From positions 3,782,001 to 3,846,000 of the forward strand of contig NZ_CP110395.1 in the NCBI RefSeq assembly GCF_029910215.1: 64,000 nt of DNA. Reading direction: 5' to 3'. Positions 8,319-17,689 of the stretch are shown in pieces; position 1 is the stretch's first letter; every line of letters starts with the position of its first letter. The notes beneath the pieces were generated by a model. The model saw nothing but the letters and a program-made list of their open reading frames with translations, was not told where the DNA came from and ran no database searches. The position numbers and the translations under genes are program-made. Source of the DNA: Paraburkholderia sp. D15. Its GTDB lineage: Bacteria; Pseudomonadota; Gammaproteobacteria; Burkholderiales; Burkholderiaceae.

Positions 8319-9035
8319 ATGCATCCTTATATTGCGGAATTCATCGGCACCGCGCTGCTCGTGCTGCTCGGCAACGGCGCGGTCGCCAACGTGCTGCTCG
8401 CGCGCACCAAGGGCAAGGGCGCGGACCTGATCGTGATCGTGATGGGCTGGGCGATGGCCGTGTTCATCGCCGTCTACGTCACCGCATCGTTCAGCGGCGC
8501 GCATCTGAATCCGGTCGTGACGATCAGTCTCGCGCTAGCCGGCAAATTCGCGTGGGCCAAGGTGCCCGGCTACGTCGCCGCGCAGATGCTCGGCGGCATG
8601 GCGGGCGCGTTGCTCGTGTGGCTCGCTTACCGTCAGCACTTCGAGAACGAAGCCGATGCCGACATCAAGCTCGGCGTGTTCTGCACGGCGCCGGCGATTC
8701 GCAGCATCCCGCATAACCTGCTCACCGAAATGATCGCCACCTTCGTGCTGATTCTCGGCGTGCTGTATCTGGCGTCGCCGCAAGTCGGCCTGGGTGCGCT
8801 CGACGCGCTGCCGGTCGGTCTGCTCGTGCTCGGCATCGGCATTTCGCTCGGCGGCCCGACGGGGTACGCGATGAGCCCGGCGCGCGATCTGTCGCCGCGT
8901 CTGATGCACGCGCTGCTGCCGATTCCGGGCAAGCGCGGCAGCGACTGGAGCTACGCGTGGATTCCGGTGCTGGGTCCGCTGCTCGGCGGCGCCGCCGCCG
9001 CGGCGCTGTACATGTATCTCCACAGCGCGCATTGA
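8319..9035 (+). CDS. glpF: Glycerol facilitator (aquaglyceroporin)
   Basis: Inner-membrane channel of the MIP family that admits glycerol by facilitated diffusion. It is 238 residues with six hydrophobic spans. The two pore half-helices carry NPV (residues 64-66, in SGAHLNPVVTI) and SPA (186-188, in GYAMSPARD) instead of the canonical NPA/NPA. The selectivity-filter Arg after the second motif (R189) is kept. Codon 186 is AGC, one base from AAC (Asn). The gene is last in glpDKF, 98 bases after glpK, and a strong terminator follows. Function as a glycerol channel is likely from context, though the Ser substitution is odd. Confidence 0.95.
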   Translation: MHPYIAEFIGTALLVLLGNGAVANVLLARTKGKGADLIVIVMGWAMAVFIAVYVTASFSGAHLNPVVTISLALAGKFAWAKVPGYVAAQMLGGMAGALLVWLAYRQHFENEADADIKLGVFCTAPAIRSIPHNLLTEMIATFVLILGVLYLASPQVGLGALDALPVGLLVLGIGISLGGPTGYAMSPARDLSPRLMHALLPIPGKRGSDWSYAWIPVLGPLLGGAAAAALYMYLHSAH

Positions 9036-9225
9036 GCCGCGCGGCCTGGCCGCGCACTGAACCAGTTTGCGTACCACGCAATCTGCCCGCGCACCGCGTC
9101 TCACGCACGCGGACCGCGCGGGTCAGCGCCGGGACGACACACCCACGAGGGCCGTCCCGGCGTCGATGGAAAGCGGCGGCGCCGCGCACCCGGCGCCAAA
9201 GCACGTATCATGATGCTTTCCATCT

Positions 9226-9270
9226 ACGCGCATGAACCGGCTATTGCCGTGTTCATGCGCGTTTCGCTTT
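9226..9270 (+). terminator. Terminator of the glp operon
   Basis: ACGCGCATGAAC (9226-9237) pairs perfectly with GTTCATGCGCGT (9251-9262), and the stem continues through CGGC-TATT-GCCG. A T-rich stretch follows. It ends about 13 bases before the next gene, so it also separates that gene from glpF. Confidence 0.75.
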
Positions 9271-9283
9271 CCGTTTTTCAGGC

Positions 9284-9970
9284 ATGATCGACCACCTCAT
9301 CTGTGACTGCGACGGCGTGCTCGTCGACAGCGAAATCATCGCCGACCGTGTGATGCTCGACACGCTCAGCGCCCACTTCCCCGGCCTCGACTTCGAACCC
9401 GTCGTCAAGACGGCCTTTGGCCAGCAGATGTCGCGCTTTCTCGAAGGCATCGAGAAGACCTTCGATATCGCGCTGCCCGCCGATTTCCTGAATACCGTCG
9501 AATACAACGTCGAGCTCGAACTCGCGGCGTCGCTCAGTCCGATCAACGGCGTGCGCGAGGCGCTGCAGCGCGTCGTGCTGCCGGCGGCCGTGGTGTCGAA
9601 CAGCCGCATGGCGCGTGTGCATGCGTCGGTGCGGCGCGCGGGCCTGCAGCAGATTTTCGGCGAGCGTGTTTTCAGCGCCGAACAGGTCGCGCGGCCGAAG
9701 CCGTATCCCGACGTCTACCTGTTCGCCGCGCAGACGCTCGGCGTGGCGCCATCGCGTTGCGTGGTGGTGGAAGACAGCGTGGCGGGTTTGAACGCGGCGC
9801 GCGCGGCGGGCATGAAGACGATCGCCTTCGTCGGCGCGAGCCATATTCCCGACGGGTACGCGGACGCGCTGCGCAAGATGGGCATGACGCGCATCATGAA
9901 GCATATGGATGAACTGCCGGCGCTCGTCGAAGCGGGTGTGCGCGGTGATTTCGGCGACGTGCAGTCGTAG
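9284..9970 (+). CDS. HAD-superfamily hydrolase (beta-phosphoglucomutase-like phosphatase)
   Basis: A 228-residue haloacid dehalogenase-type phosphatase. Motif I is DCDGVLVDSE, with nucleophile Asp8 and acid/base Asp10. Motif II is VVSNSR, motif III is the Lys of RPKPYPDVY, and motif IV is VVEDSVAGLNAARAAGM. A helical cap (about residues 18-85) sits between motifs I and II, placing it with class-I cap enzymes acting on small sugar phosphates. The exact substrate cannot be told. It is a single-gene unit between two strong terminators. Confidence 0.9.
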   Translation: MIDHLICDCDGVLVDSEIIADRVMLDTLSAHFPGLDFEPVVKTAFGQQMSRFLEGIEKTFDIALPADFLNTVEYNVELELAASLSPINGVREALQRVVLPAAVVSNSRMARVHASVRRAGLQQIFGERVFSAEQVARPKPYPDVYLFAAQTLGVAPSRCVVVEDSVAGLNAARAAGMKTIAFVGASHIPDGYADALRKMGMTRIMKHMDELPALVEAGVRGDFGDVQS

Positions 9971-10020
9971 GGGATGACGCGTCAACGGGCTGATTTGATC
10001 AGCGCGCTGATTTGCATACA

Positions 10021-10058
10021 AAAAGGCCGGCTCTGATGTTGATCAGAGCCGGCCTTTT
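10021..10058. terminator. Bidirectional terminator
   Basis: A 17-base perfect stem, AAAAGGCCGGCTCTGAT (10021-10037) with its complement (10042-10058), with a four-base loop and A/T runs on both sides. It serves the HAD gene and convergent ribB. Confidence 0.9.
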
Positions 10059-10159
10059 GCGTTGAAGCAGACGTCAACGCCGCGCGTCGCGTCAGCGTCG
10101 TGCCGCGTTGCCGTCTTGCAGCCAGGCCTGCGCTACTTCGCGGCACGCAGCCTGTGCGC

Positions 10160-10894
10160 CTACGCCTCGTCGGCCACGCATTCGCGCGCCTGCGCCAGCG
10201 CCCGGCGAAACTCCACCAGCTCGGCGATCGTCAGCATCGGCAGATTGTGTTGCGCGGCGAAGCGCTCCACTTCCGCGCCGCGCGTCATCGTGCCGTCGGC
10301 GTTCATCAATTCGCACAGCACGCCGGCCGGCTTCAGACCCGCGAGAATCGCGAGATCCACCGTGCCCTCGGTGTGGCCGCGACGTGCCAGCACGCCGCCC
10401 GGCATCGCGCGCAACGGGAACACGTGGCCCGGCCGGACGATGTCGGCGGGTTTCGCCGAGTCGGCGATGGCGGCGCGGATCGTCGTCACGCGATCGAGCG
10501 CCGACACGCCGGTGGTGACACCGTCGCGCGCTTCGATCGAGACCGTGAACGCGGTGCCGTGACGGCTCTCGTTGTTGACGGCCATGGGCGGCAACTCGAG
10601 CGCGCGGATCCTGTCGTCCGGCAGACACAGACAGACGATGCCGCTGCATTCGCGGATCAGCAACGCCATGGTTTCGACGGAGAGACGCTCGGCCGAAACG
10701 ATCAGATCGGCTTCGTTCTCGCGGTCATGGTCGTCTTGCAGGACCACGGCGCGGCCATCGCGCATGGCTTGCAATGCGGCGGCGATACGCGGCGGAACGG
10801 GTTCGGTGGCGAGCAGCGGGAGGTCGGCGAATGCATCTTCGGCAATCGTCGATGGAGCAGGAAAAGTAGCAAAGGTCATGATTGAAACGCTCAT
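10160..10894 (-). CDS. ribB: 3,4-dihydroxy-2-butanone-4-phosphate synthase
   Basis: Converts ribulose-5-phosphate to 3,4-dihydroxy-2-butanone-4-phosphate and formate, the four-carbon branch of riboflavin synthesis. The protein is 244 residues and contains [12 protein letters not shown] (metal and substrate site) and [12 protein letters not shown]. There is no fused GTP cyclohydrolase II domain, so this is the stand-alone form. ATG codons at 10894 and 10879 are both possible. An FMN riboswitch lies in the leader, giving feedback control by flavin mononucleotide. Confidence 0.95.
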   Translation of the reverse strand: MSVSIMTFATFPAPSTIAEDAFADLPLLATEPVPPRIAAALQAMRDGRAVVLQDDHDRENEADLIVSAERLSVETMALLIRECSGIVCLCLPDDRIRALELPPMAVNNESRHGTAFTVSIEARDGVTTGVSALDRVTTIRAAIADSAKPADIVRPGHVFPLRAMPGGVLARRGHTEGTVDLAILAGLKPAGVLCELMNADGTMTRGAEVERFAAQHNLPMLTIAELVEFRRALAQARECVADEA

Positions 10895-11028
10895 CGCAAA
10901 AGTTGGGCGAAAAACGTTTCAGGGCATTGCAAACAGACAAAGACGCGCCGGCGAACGCCGCACGCAGCGACGCTCGCGCACCGCTCCAACCCGCGAGCGG
11001 CGCAACGGAAACGCAGATGACTATCTGC

Positions 11029-11219
11029 ACATCTTCTTCCATCCGGACTGTGACCGTCGGCTCTGGCTTCTCACCAGATCTGCTGACCCCGCTGCGTGTT
11101 TTTCGATTCGTTGCCGACTCGAACGATCACGCGATGCGGGCGCTCGCGGGCTCACCGGCTCGCGCTTGTCGCGCTGCCGGCATACCGCCGGTGGGGAATT
11201 TCGCCCCGCCCTGAAGACG
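11029..11219 (-). ncRNA. FMN riboswitch (RFN element)
   Basis: On the minus strand the conserved core GGGCGAAATTCCCCACCGGC (about 11207-11185) is followed by GGTATGCCGGC and, after a long variable arm, GAGCCGACGGT and CAGTCCGGATGGAAGAAGAT (11050-11031). The closing P1 stem pairs TCTTC (11217-11213) with GAAGA near the 3' end. It lies upstream of ribB, leaving about 135 bases for an expression platform. That stretch holds GCAGAT-AGTC-ATCTGC (about 11013-11028), but no clear U-tailed terminator, so the switch may act on translation. Confidence 0.95.
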
Positions 11220-11355
11220 CACTGATTGCCGGATCGACCGGCCGGCAAAGCATACAGGAGTCACACCGCGCCTGCAGCGCAACCCCCACGGTTCAGACGG
11301 ATATCTCTAAATGCTCGCGAGCGTATCCGTCCGGGTTAAAACGAGAAGATAGCGA

Positions 11356-12123
11356 TCAGACGGGTGCAACCTCGCGCGCCGGTTCGCGGATCGCGTCGTG
11401 CGATGCCGGCGCTTCCCTGACCGGGTTCGGGGCAACCTCGCGCGCTGCTTCGCGCGCGCTTTCCTGCGATGGCGGCACATCCCAGCGCGGCGGCGTTTCC
11501 GCCTTCAAGGTCACGCGAAACGCGCGCGCTTCGGTGTCGCCGGGATTGCGTAGGCTATGCGGCTGGTCGGCGTCGAACACGATCGCGTCGCCGGTGGCGA
11601 GCAACTGGCGCTGATCGTGCACGCTGACTTCGAGCGTGCCCTCGCTGACGACGAGGTTCACCGTCGTGCCCGGCGCGCGGCGCGTGCCGGCTTCGGTGTG
11701 CAACGGCGCAATGCGCAACTCGTGGAACTCGGCGGCGGTCGGTTCGGCGTCCGGATACAGCGGGCGGGCCGAGTAGCGTCCATTCGAACTGACGACACGC
11801 GACGAGCGGTCGGCCGGCAAATGCTCGAAACCGTTGGTCGCGTGACGCCGCAGGAACGCGGCCACCGACACTTTCAACGCGGCCGCGACCTTGCACAGCA
11901 CCTTGATGGACGGCACGCTGCGCGCCGACTCGATCTGCGCGAGCATTGCACGCGACACGCCGGAAGCACGGGCGAGCGCATCGAGCGACAGTTGGCGCTC
12001 GGCGCGCAATCGGGCGAGATTCACGCCCACCAGATGTTCGAGTGCATCGAAAGGTTCGGCGGCACGCGGCGACGCTGCGGGATCAGCCGCGGGATCGCGA
12101 ACCAGCGCAAGCGGGGAATGCAT
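11356..12123 (-). CDS. XRE-family regulator with cupin sensor domain
   Basis: A 255-residue regulator. A helix-turn-helix of the Cro/CI type (about 33-87: NLARLRAERQLSLDALARAS then GVSRAMLAQIESARSVPSI) is joined to a C-terminal cupin barrel (about 130-215, with GTTVNLVVSEGTLEVSV, GDAIVFDADQPHSLRN). Such proteins sense small ligands or metals. The last 45 residues are an unusual charged tail with an internal 22-residue repeat. The ATG has GGAGG at 5 bases. The gene follows the MFS pump on the same strand by 128 bases, so it may control that pump. Confidence 0.9.
   Translation of the reverse strand: MHSPLALVRDPAADPAASPRAAEPFDALEHLVGVNLARLRAERQLSLDALARASGVSRAMLAQIESARSVPSIKVLCKVAAALKVSVAAFLRRHATNGFEHLPADRSSRVVSSNGRYSARPLYPDAEPTAAEFHELRIAPLHTEAGTRRAPGTTVNLVVSEGTLEVSVHDQRQLLATGDAIVFDADQPHSLRNPGDTEARAFRVTLKAETPPRWDVPPSQESAREAAREVAPNPVREAPASHDAIREPAREVAPV
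11366..11478. repeat. Imperfect direct repeat inside the XRE-cupin gene
   Basis: Two copies of about 47 bases (11366-11412 and 11432-11478), offset by 66 bases and both beginning GCAACCTCGCGCGC. Because 66 is a multiple of three, the repeat adds a 22-residue unit to the protein tail (REVAPNPVREAPASHD and REVAPV). Confidence 0.7.
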
Positions 12124-12251
12124 GTTTGCCTCCAGGAGCGCCGCCGGACGGCGGGCAAAGCGATTGGTGGAAGCAAGATAGCACCGCGATTCGCCATGCC
12201 CAACGAAGTTATCTTCACACTGTTATCAGCATTGCGGAGGATGACAAATCC

Positions 12252-13418
12252 TCAAGCCCCCTGCGCCACTGCCGCGCGCGGCGCATCCATCCGCGCGGCG
12301 AACCACGTCAGCAACAGCGCCGCCACGCTGACCGCTGCCGCGACCCACGGCAGCGTATCCAGCGCATAACCGTGGTTGATCACCAACCCGCCCAGCCACG
12401 CGCCGCCCGCGTTACCCACGTTGAATGCGCCGATATTCAGCGTCGATGCCAGATTCGGCGCGGCCGCCGCTTTCTCCACCACGCGCATCTGCAACGGCGG
12501 CACGGTCGCGAACGCCGCGATCCCCCACACGAAAATCGTGATCGCCGCCGCCACCTGCGAATGGCTGGTGCGCGCGAAAATCGCCATCACCACCGCGAGC
12601 GCGACCAGAATGCCCATCAGCGAAGGCATCAGCGTGCGGTCGGCCAGCTTGCCGCCCACCGTGTTGCCGACCGTCAGCCCCACGCCGAACAGCACCAGAA
12701 TCAGCGTCACGCCGCGCGGCGAAAAACCGCTCACCTGTTCGAGGATCGGCGCGATGTACGTGAACACCACGAACACGCCGCCGAAGCCGAGCACCGTCAT
12801 CGCGAGCGCGGTCCAGACTTGCGGGTCCTTCAGCACGCGCACTTCGTGGCCGAGCCCCACCGGGCCGGCGTCGTGCCGGTTCGGCACCAGCGCCGTCACG
12901 CCCGCCAGCGACAACACGCCGAACGCGCTGACAATCCAGAACGCCGCGCGCCAACCGAATTCCTGCCCGACGAAGGTGCCGAACGGCACGCCCAGCACGT
13001 TCGCCAGCGTCAGCCCGGTAAACATCAACGCGATCGCGCTGGCGCGCTTTTCGGCCGGCACCAGCGAAGCCGCCACCACCGCGCCGATCCCGAAGAACGA
13101 GCCATGCGCGAACGACGTGACGACGCGCGCGATCATCAGCACGGAATAGCTGGACGCGATCGCACACAGCGTATTGCCGACGACGAACACGCCCATCAGC
13201 AATTGCAACGCGAGCTTGCGCGGCATCTTGCTGGTCACGACGGCAAGCAGCGGCGCGCCGACCGCGACACCGAGCGCATAACCGCTCACCAGCAGACCCG
13301 CCGAGGGAATCGACACCGCCAGATCGCGCGCGACGTCGGGCAGCAAGCCCATGATCACGAACTCCGTGGTGCCGATGGCAAAGGCGCTGATCGCCAGCGC
13401 CAGTAATGGGATGGGCAT
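12252..13418 (-). CDS. MFS transporter, DHA1 family (YdhP/AraJ-like efflux)
   Basis: A 388-residue inner-membrane protein with about 12 hydrophobic segments. The first helix reads ALAISAFAIGTTEFVIMGLL, typical of the AraJ/YdhP branch of drug:H+ antiporters, and GYALGVAVGAPLLA is in the second. GGAG lies 8 bases before the ATG. It precedes the XRE-cupin regulator on the same strand. An efflux role is inferred from the family; the substrate is unknown. Confidence 0.9.
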   Translation of the reverse strand: MPIPLLALAISAFAIGTTEFVIMGLLPDVARDLAVSIPSAGLLVSGYALGVAVGAPLLAVVTSKMPRKLALQLLMGVFVVGNTLCAIASSYSVLMIARVVTSFAHGSFFGIGAVVAASLVPAEKRASAIALMFTGLTLANVLGVPFGTFVGQEFGWRAAFWIVSAFGVLSLAGVTALVPNRHDAGPVGLGHEVRVLKDPQVWTALAMTVLGFGGVFVVFTYIAPILEQVSGFSPRGVTLILVLFGVGLTVGNTVGGKLADRTLMPSLMGILVALAVVMAIFARTSHSQVAAAITIFVWGIAAFATVPPLQMRVVEKAAAAPNLASTLNIGAFNVGNAGGAWLGGLVINHGYALDTLPWVAAAVSVAALLLTWFAARMDAPRAAVAQGA

Positions 13419-13465
13419 TTTTTAACTCCAGATTCAAAGGTTGTGCGTGTTGTCTTTGCGCGCCG

Positions 13466-13858
13466 TCATGCGTTCTGCAACGCGGTCACGAATTCGATGA
13501 CGACACCCGGCGCGAGCGCCACGAAAAGCTGCACCTCGGCGGCTTGCGGCCCCATCGGCGGAACGCGCGCGCTCTGGTAGGCGACGCCGGCCGCCTGCAG
13601 ACGCGCCAGCAGCGCTTGCCATTCCTCCGCGCTCTCCAGCCGGAACGCGATGTGGTCGATTCGCGGCGCCGACCTGCCGGGCGCGGCGGGCGCCGTCGCG
13701 TCGATCAGGTGCAGCACCGGCCGGCCGTTCGCGTACAGCCAGTAGCCGTCGATCGAAAACGGCGGGCGGGCGCCCTCGTCCAGACCCGCGATATCGACGA
13801 AAAAACGTCGCGCGGTTTCAAGGTCGGCGGTGACGATCGTTGCGTGATCGAGGTGCAT
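13466..13858 (-). CDS. VOC-family (glyoxalase/dioxygenase fold) protein
   Basis: A 130-residue vicinal-oxygen-chelate protein, the usual size for a single-domain glyoxalase-like member. It begins MHLDHATIVTADLETARRFF and continues with HIAFRLESAEEWQALLARL and ends GVVIEFVTAL. His4, the His of DHIAF and the Glu of VIEF are the likely metal ligands. The ATG at 13856-13858 is the only reasonable start. The gene is divergent from a LysR regulator, whose palindrome lies between them, so it is the probable target. The reaction is not predictable. Confidence 0.85.
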   Translation of the reverse strand: MHLDHATIVTADLETARRFFVDIAGLDEGARPPFSIDGYWLYANGRPVLHLIDATAPAAPGRSAPRIDHIAFRLESAEEWQALLARLQAAGVAYQSARVPPMGPQAAEVQLFVALAPGVVIEFVTALQNA

Positions 13859-13953
13859 GGCGTGGTCGGCTGAAGGCAGCGCATCAGGGTTTTCAAGGAG
13901 GCGATTGTCGGCGCGAAGCGGTGTTTTGATAATTGGCGTAGCATTTGAAGCAT

Positions 13954-13972
13954 TTTCAAATAATTTTTGAAA
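13954..13972. promoter_or_regulatory. Candidate LysR operator between the VOC gene and the LysR gene
   Basis: TTTCAAATAATTTTTGAAA, perfect 7-base arms with a 5-base centre, lies in the 135-base divergent gap, 21 bases before the LysR ATG. It sits in an AT-rich island, as expected for a LysR-type site controlling both genes. Confidence 0.5.
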
Positions 13973-13993
13973 GTTATTTTCTAAAGACACGTC

Positions 13994-14977
13994 ATGGACA
14001 ATCTCGGCGACATCCGTCTCTTCGTCGAAGCCGCGCAGCAGGGCAGCCTGTCGGCCGCGGGCCGCAAGATGGGCCTGACGCCCGCCGCCGCGAGCGCGCG
14101 TCTCGCCAAGCTGGAAACCGGCCTGAAAGCGCGTCTCTTCGAGCGCACCACCCGGCAGTTGCGGCTCACCGACGAAGGCCGTCTCTACCTGAACTGCTGC
14201 CGCCAGGCGCTGCAATCGCTCGACGACGCCGAAGCCGCGCTGCAGGCGGGTCAAGGCGTGGTGCGCGGCAAGGTACGGATTTCCGCGACCTCGGACTTCG
14301 GCCGCAATCTGCTGATGCACTGGCTCGACGAGTTCAACGCGCTCTACCCGGACGTGACCTTCGGGCTGACGCTCTCGGACTCGCTGTCGAACCTCGTGCA
14401 GGAGGACATCGATCTGGCGATCCGCTTCGGCGTGCCGCAGGACAGCTCGCTGGTGGCCCGCAAGCTGGCGCCGAACCGGCGCGTGCTGTGCGCGTCGCCG
14501 GACTACATCGCGCGCAAGGGCGAGCCCAAGGATCCGCTGGATCTCGCCAACTTCGACTGCATCGTGCTGGGCACCGCGACCGGCCTCGCGAACGAATGGC
14601 GCTTCACGCGCGGCGACGAGACGCAGCACTACACGGTGCCGTTCGAAACCGCGCGCGAAACCAACGACGGCGCGGTGGCCCGCGAATGGGCGCTGCGCGG
14701 CTACGGCATCGTGATCAAGTCGATGTGGGACGTGGAGGCGGATCTGCGCGCCGACGGGCTGAAGGTGCTGCTGCCCGACTGGCGCTATCCGGACGCGCCG
14801 CTGCACGCGCTCTACCATCGCAACCGCTTCATGGCGCCGCGCGTGCGCGTGCTGCTGGATTTTCTGAGCGAGCGTTTCGCGCAGGTGTCGGACGAACTGG
14901 AAAGCCTGCTGGGCCTGCCGCAGACGCGCCCGCACGGCGCGGCGGGCACGGCAGGCGCCGCCGCCGAGCGGCTATAA
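13994..14977 (+). CDS. LysR-family transcriptional regulator
   Basis: A 327-residue LysR-type regulator. The N-terminal winged HTH (about 1-60: [20 protein letters not shown], then [14 protein letters not shown]) precedes a linker helix and the periplasmic-binding-like effector domain ([44 protein letters not shown]). It belongs to the subgroup with short effector domains often found beside a divergently transcribed target. Here that neighbour is the VOC gene. The C-terminus has a loose Ala/Gly tail. A TATAAT box overlaps its stop codon and may serve miaB. Confidence 0.92.
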   Translation: MDNLGDIRLFVEAAQQGSLSAAGRKMGLTPAAASARLAKLETGLKARLFERTTRQLRLTDEGRLYLNCCRQALQSLDDAEAALQAGQGVVRGKVRISATSDFGRNLLMHWLDEFNALYPDVTFGLTLSDSLSNLVQEDIDLAIRFGVPQDSSLVARKLAPNRRVLCASPDYIARKGEPKDPLDLANFDCIVLGTATGLANEWRFTRGDETQHYTVPFETARETNDGAVAREWALRGYGIVIKSMWDVEADLRADGLKVLLPDWRYPDAPLHALYHRNRFMAPRVRVLLDFLSERFAQVSDELESLLGLPQTRPHGAAGTAGAAAERL

Positions 14978-15131
14978 TGATGAGTTCCGCAGCCGGCCCG
15001 CGCGAGCACCACGTGCACCCCCCTGCACCTGCGGCCAGCCCACGCGCGCTACGGCACGCCGACACGCGGTCGGCCCCCACTTCACCTTTAAAAGACGCCC
15101 CCAGGTTAACCACTGCGACCGGCGAAATTCG

Positions 15132-16505
15132 ATGACCAAGAAAGTTTATGTAAAGACCTTTGGCTGCCAGATGAACGAGTACGACTCCGACAAGATGGTC
15201 GACGTACTCGGCGCGGCTGAAGGCCTCGTCAAGACCGACACGCCGGAAGACGCCGACGTGATCCTGTTCAACACCTGCTCGGTGCGCGAAAAAGCGCAGG
15301 AGAAAGTCTTCTCCGACCTCGGCCGCGTGCGCGAACTGAAGGAAGCGAACCCCAATCTGATCATCGGCGTGGGCGGCTGCGTGGCGAGCCAGGAAGGCGC
15401 GGCGATCGTCGCGCGCGCACCGTATGTCGACGTCGTGTTCGGCCCGCAAACGCTGCACCGTCTGCCGCAGATGATCGACAAGCGCCGCGAGAGCGGCCGC
15501 GCCCAGGTGGACATTTCGTTCCCCGAAATCGAGAAGTTCGATCATCTGCCGCCCGCGCGCGTCGACGGTCCGAGCGCGTTCGTGTCGATCATGGAAGGCT
15601 GCAGCAAGTACTGCAGCTACTGCGTCGTGCCGTACACGCGCGGCGAGGAAGTGTCCCGCCCGCTCGACGACGTGCTGACCGAAATCGCCGGTCTCGCCGA
15701 CCAGGGCGTGCGCGAAGTGACGCTGCTCGGCCAGAACGTGAACGCGTATCGCGGCGGCCTGACGCTCGGTTCGCCGGAGATCGCCGACTTCGCGACGCTG
15801 ATCGAATACGTCGCCGACATTCCGGGGATCGAGCGGATTCGCTACACCACGTCGCATCCGAAGGAATTCACGCAGCGGCTGATCGACACCTACGCGAAAG
15901 TGCCGAAGCTGGTCAGCCACCTGCATCTGCCGGTGCAGCACGGTTCCGACCGCATCCTGATGGCCATGAAGCGCGGCTACACCGTGCTCGAATACAAGTC
16001 CGTGATCCGCAAGCTGCGCGCGATCCGCCCGGACCTGTCGCTGTCCACCGACATGATCGTCGGCTTCCCCGGCGAGACCGAGGAAGACTTCGACAAGATG
16101 ATGGCGCTCGTGCACGAGATGCAGTACGACACCAGCTTCTCGTTCATCTACAGCCCGCGTCCCGGCACGCCGGCCGCGAATCTGCACGACGACACGCCGC
16201 GCGAAGTGAAGCTCAAGCGGCTGCAGCATCTGCAGGCCACCATCGAGGAAAACGTGCAGCGCATCAGCGATTCGATGGTCGGCAAGGTCGAGCGCATTCT
16301 GGTCGAGCGCCCGGCGCGCAAAGACCCGAACGAACTCGCGGGCCGCACCGAGAACAACCGGGTGGTGAATTTCCCGGCGCCGGTCGCATCACACGCGCGG
16401 TTGATCGGCCAGATGGTGGACGTGAAGATCGTCCACGCGTACCCGCATTCGTTGCGCGGCGAACTCGTGCTGGTGCACGACGACGCCAACGCAAGCACCC
16501 ACTGA
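15132..16505 (+). CDS. miaB: tRNA-2-methylthio-N6-dimethylallyladenosine synthase
   Basis: Radical-SAM methylthiotransferase that adds the 2-methylthio group to i6A37 in tRNAs reading U-starting codons. It is 457 residues. The N-terminal MTTase domain holds three cluster cysteines (Cys12 in FGCQMN, then NTCSVREKA and GGCVASQEG). The radical SAM motif CSKYCSYC is at about 157-164. A C-terminal TRAM domain binds RNA. It begins the conserved miaB-ybeZ-ybeY-corC-lnt series, with ybeZ 59 bases downstream. Confidence 0.97.
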   Translation: MTKKVYVKTFGCQMNEYDSDKMVDVLGAAEGLVKTDTPEDADVILFNTCSVREKAQEKVFSDLGRVRELKEANPNLIIGVGGCVASQEGAAIVARAPYVDVVFGPQTLHRLPQMIDKRRESGRAQVDISFPEIEKFDHLPPARVDGPSAFVSIMEGCSKYCSYCVVPYTRGEEVSRPLDDVLTEIAGLADQGVREVTLLGQNVNAYRGGLTLGSPEIADFATLIEYVADIPGIERIRYTTSHPKEFTQRLIDTYAKVPKLVSHLHLPVQHGSDRILMAMKRGYTVLEYKSVIRKLRAIRPDLSLSTDMIVGFPGETEEDFDKMMALVHEMQYDTSFSFIYSPRPGTPAANLHDDTPREVKLKRLQHLQATIEENVQRISDSMVGKVERILVERPARKDPNELAGRTENNRVVNFPAPVASHARLIGQMVDVKIVHAYPHSLRGELVLVHDDANASTH

Positions 16506-16564
16506 GCGACGGCAAGCCGCGCCCGCCACTCGCGTATCGAAACCGACAGGATCGAACTACCGCC

Positions 16565-17650
16565 TTGAAGACCACTCAGCAGCACCTGGAATTCACCGCA
16601 CCGCGCGACGACAACGCGCGGCTCGCCAACCTCTGCGGCCCGCTGGACGAAAATCTGCGGCAGATCGAGCAGGCGCTCGACGTCACGCTGCAACGCCGCG
16701 GCCATCGCATCACGATTCGCGGACGCGGCGCGAAGCTCGCGCTCACCGCGCTCGAAAACTTCTACAACGTCGCGCGCGAGCCGCTGTCGGTGGACGACAT
16801 CCAGCTCGCGCTCGTCGAAGTGCGGCATCCGGCGCGGCATCGGCCGAATGGCAATGGAAACGGCAACGGCAACAGCGACGAAGCCGCCGACCCGCGTTTC
16901 GCGGGCAACCCCGACCACCCGTTCGACCAACCGGCCGACCCCGCCGGCGACGACCTCGAAGAACTCGGCCCGAAGCTGTACACGCGGCGCGCCGACCTGC
17001 GCGGCCGCACGCCGGCGCAGCGCGAGTATCTGAAGCAGATCGTGTCGCACGACGTGACTTTCGGCATCGGCCCGGCCGGCACGGGCAAGACCTACCTCGC
17101 GGTCGCCTGCGCGGTGGACGCGCTCGAACGCGATCAGGTCAAGCGCATCGTGCTGACGCGTCCGGCCGTCGAAGCGGGCGAGCGGCTCGGCTTCCTGCCG
17201 GGCGATCTCGCGCAGAAGGTCGATCCGTATCTGCGGCCGCTGTACGACGCGCTGTACGATCTGCTCGGTTTCGACAAGACCGCCAAGATGTTCGAGCGGC
17301 AGATGATCGAAATCGCGCCGCTCGCGTACATGCGCGGCCGCACGCTGAACCACGCGTTCATCATCCTCGACGAGGCGCAGAACACCACGCCCGAGCAGAT
17401 GAAGATGTTCCTCACGCGGATCGGCTTCGGCTCGAAGGCGGTCGTCACCGGCGACACGACCCAGGTCGACCTGCCGCGCGGCCACAAGAGCGGGCTGATC
17501 GAGGCACAGCAGGTACTCACCGACGTACGCGGCATCGCGCTCACGCGCTTTACCAGCGCCGACGTGGTGCGGCATCCGCTGGTCGCGCGCATTGTGGAGG
17601 CGTACGATGCGCATGCGCAGAAAAACACCGCATCGACGGATTCGCGCTGA
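16565..17650 (+). CDS. ybeZ: PhoH-family ATPase YbeZ
   Basis: A PhoH-like P-loop protein thought to work with the rRNA processing factor YbeY. It is 361 residues with Walker A GPAGTGKT at 169-176 and Walker B FIILDEAQN. An N-terminal KH-like segment (to about 85) is joined to the ATPase by a linker with the low-complexity run NGNGNGNGN near 95-103. The start appears to be TTG at 16565, because the homologous N-terminus begins there; the ribosome site is poor (AGGAT about 14 bases away). It is followed by ybeY 39 bases later. Confidence 0.93.
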   Translation: MKTTQQHLEFTAPRDDNARLANLCGPLDENLRQIEQALDVTLQRRGHRITIRGRGAKLALTALENFYNVAREPLSVDDIQLALVEVRHPARHRPNGNGNGNGNSDEAADPRFAGNPDHPFDQPADPAGDDLEELGPKLYTRRADLRGRTPAQREYLKQIVSHDVTFGIGPAGTGKTYLAVACAVDALERDQVKRIVLTRPAVEAGERLGFLPGDLAQKVDPYLRPLYDALYDLLGFDKTAKMFERQMIEIAPLAYMRGRTLNHAFIILDEAQNTTPEQMKMFLTRIGFGSKAVVTGDTTQVDLPRGHKSGLIEAQQVLTDVRGIALTRFTSADVVRHPLVARIVEAYDAHAQKNTASTDSR

Positions 17651-17689
17651 TCCGATGCCGCAGCCCAAACCGCTAGATATTCAAACTGC

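Noticed and set aside
13466..14935. 489-codon frame seeming to fuse a long N-terminus to the VOC protein
   Set aside because: The N-terminal part is antisense to the LysR gene; the VOC domain begins at the ATG at 13858.
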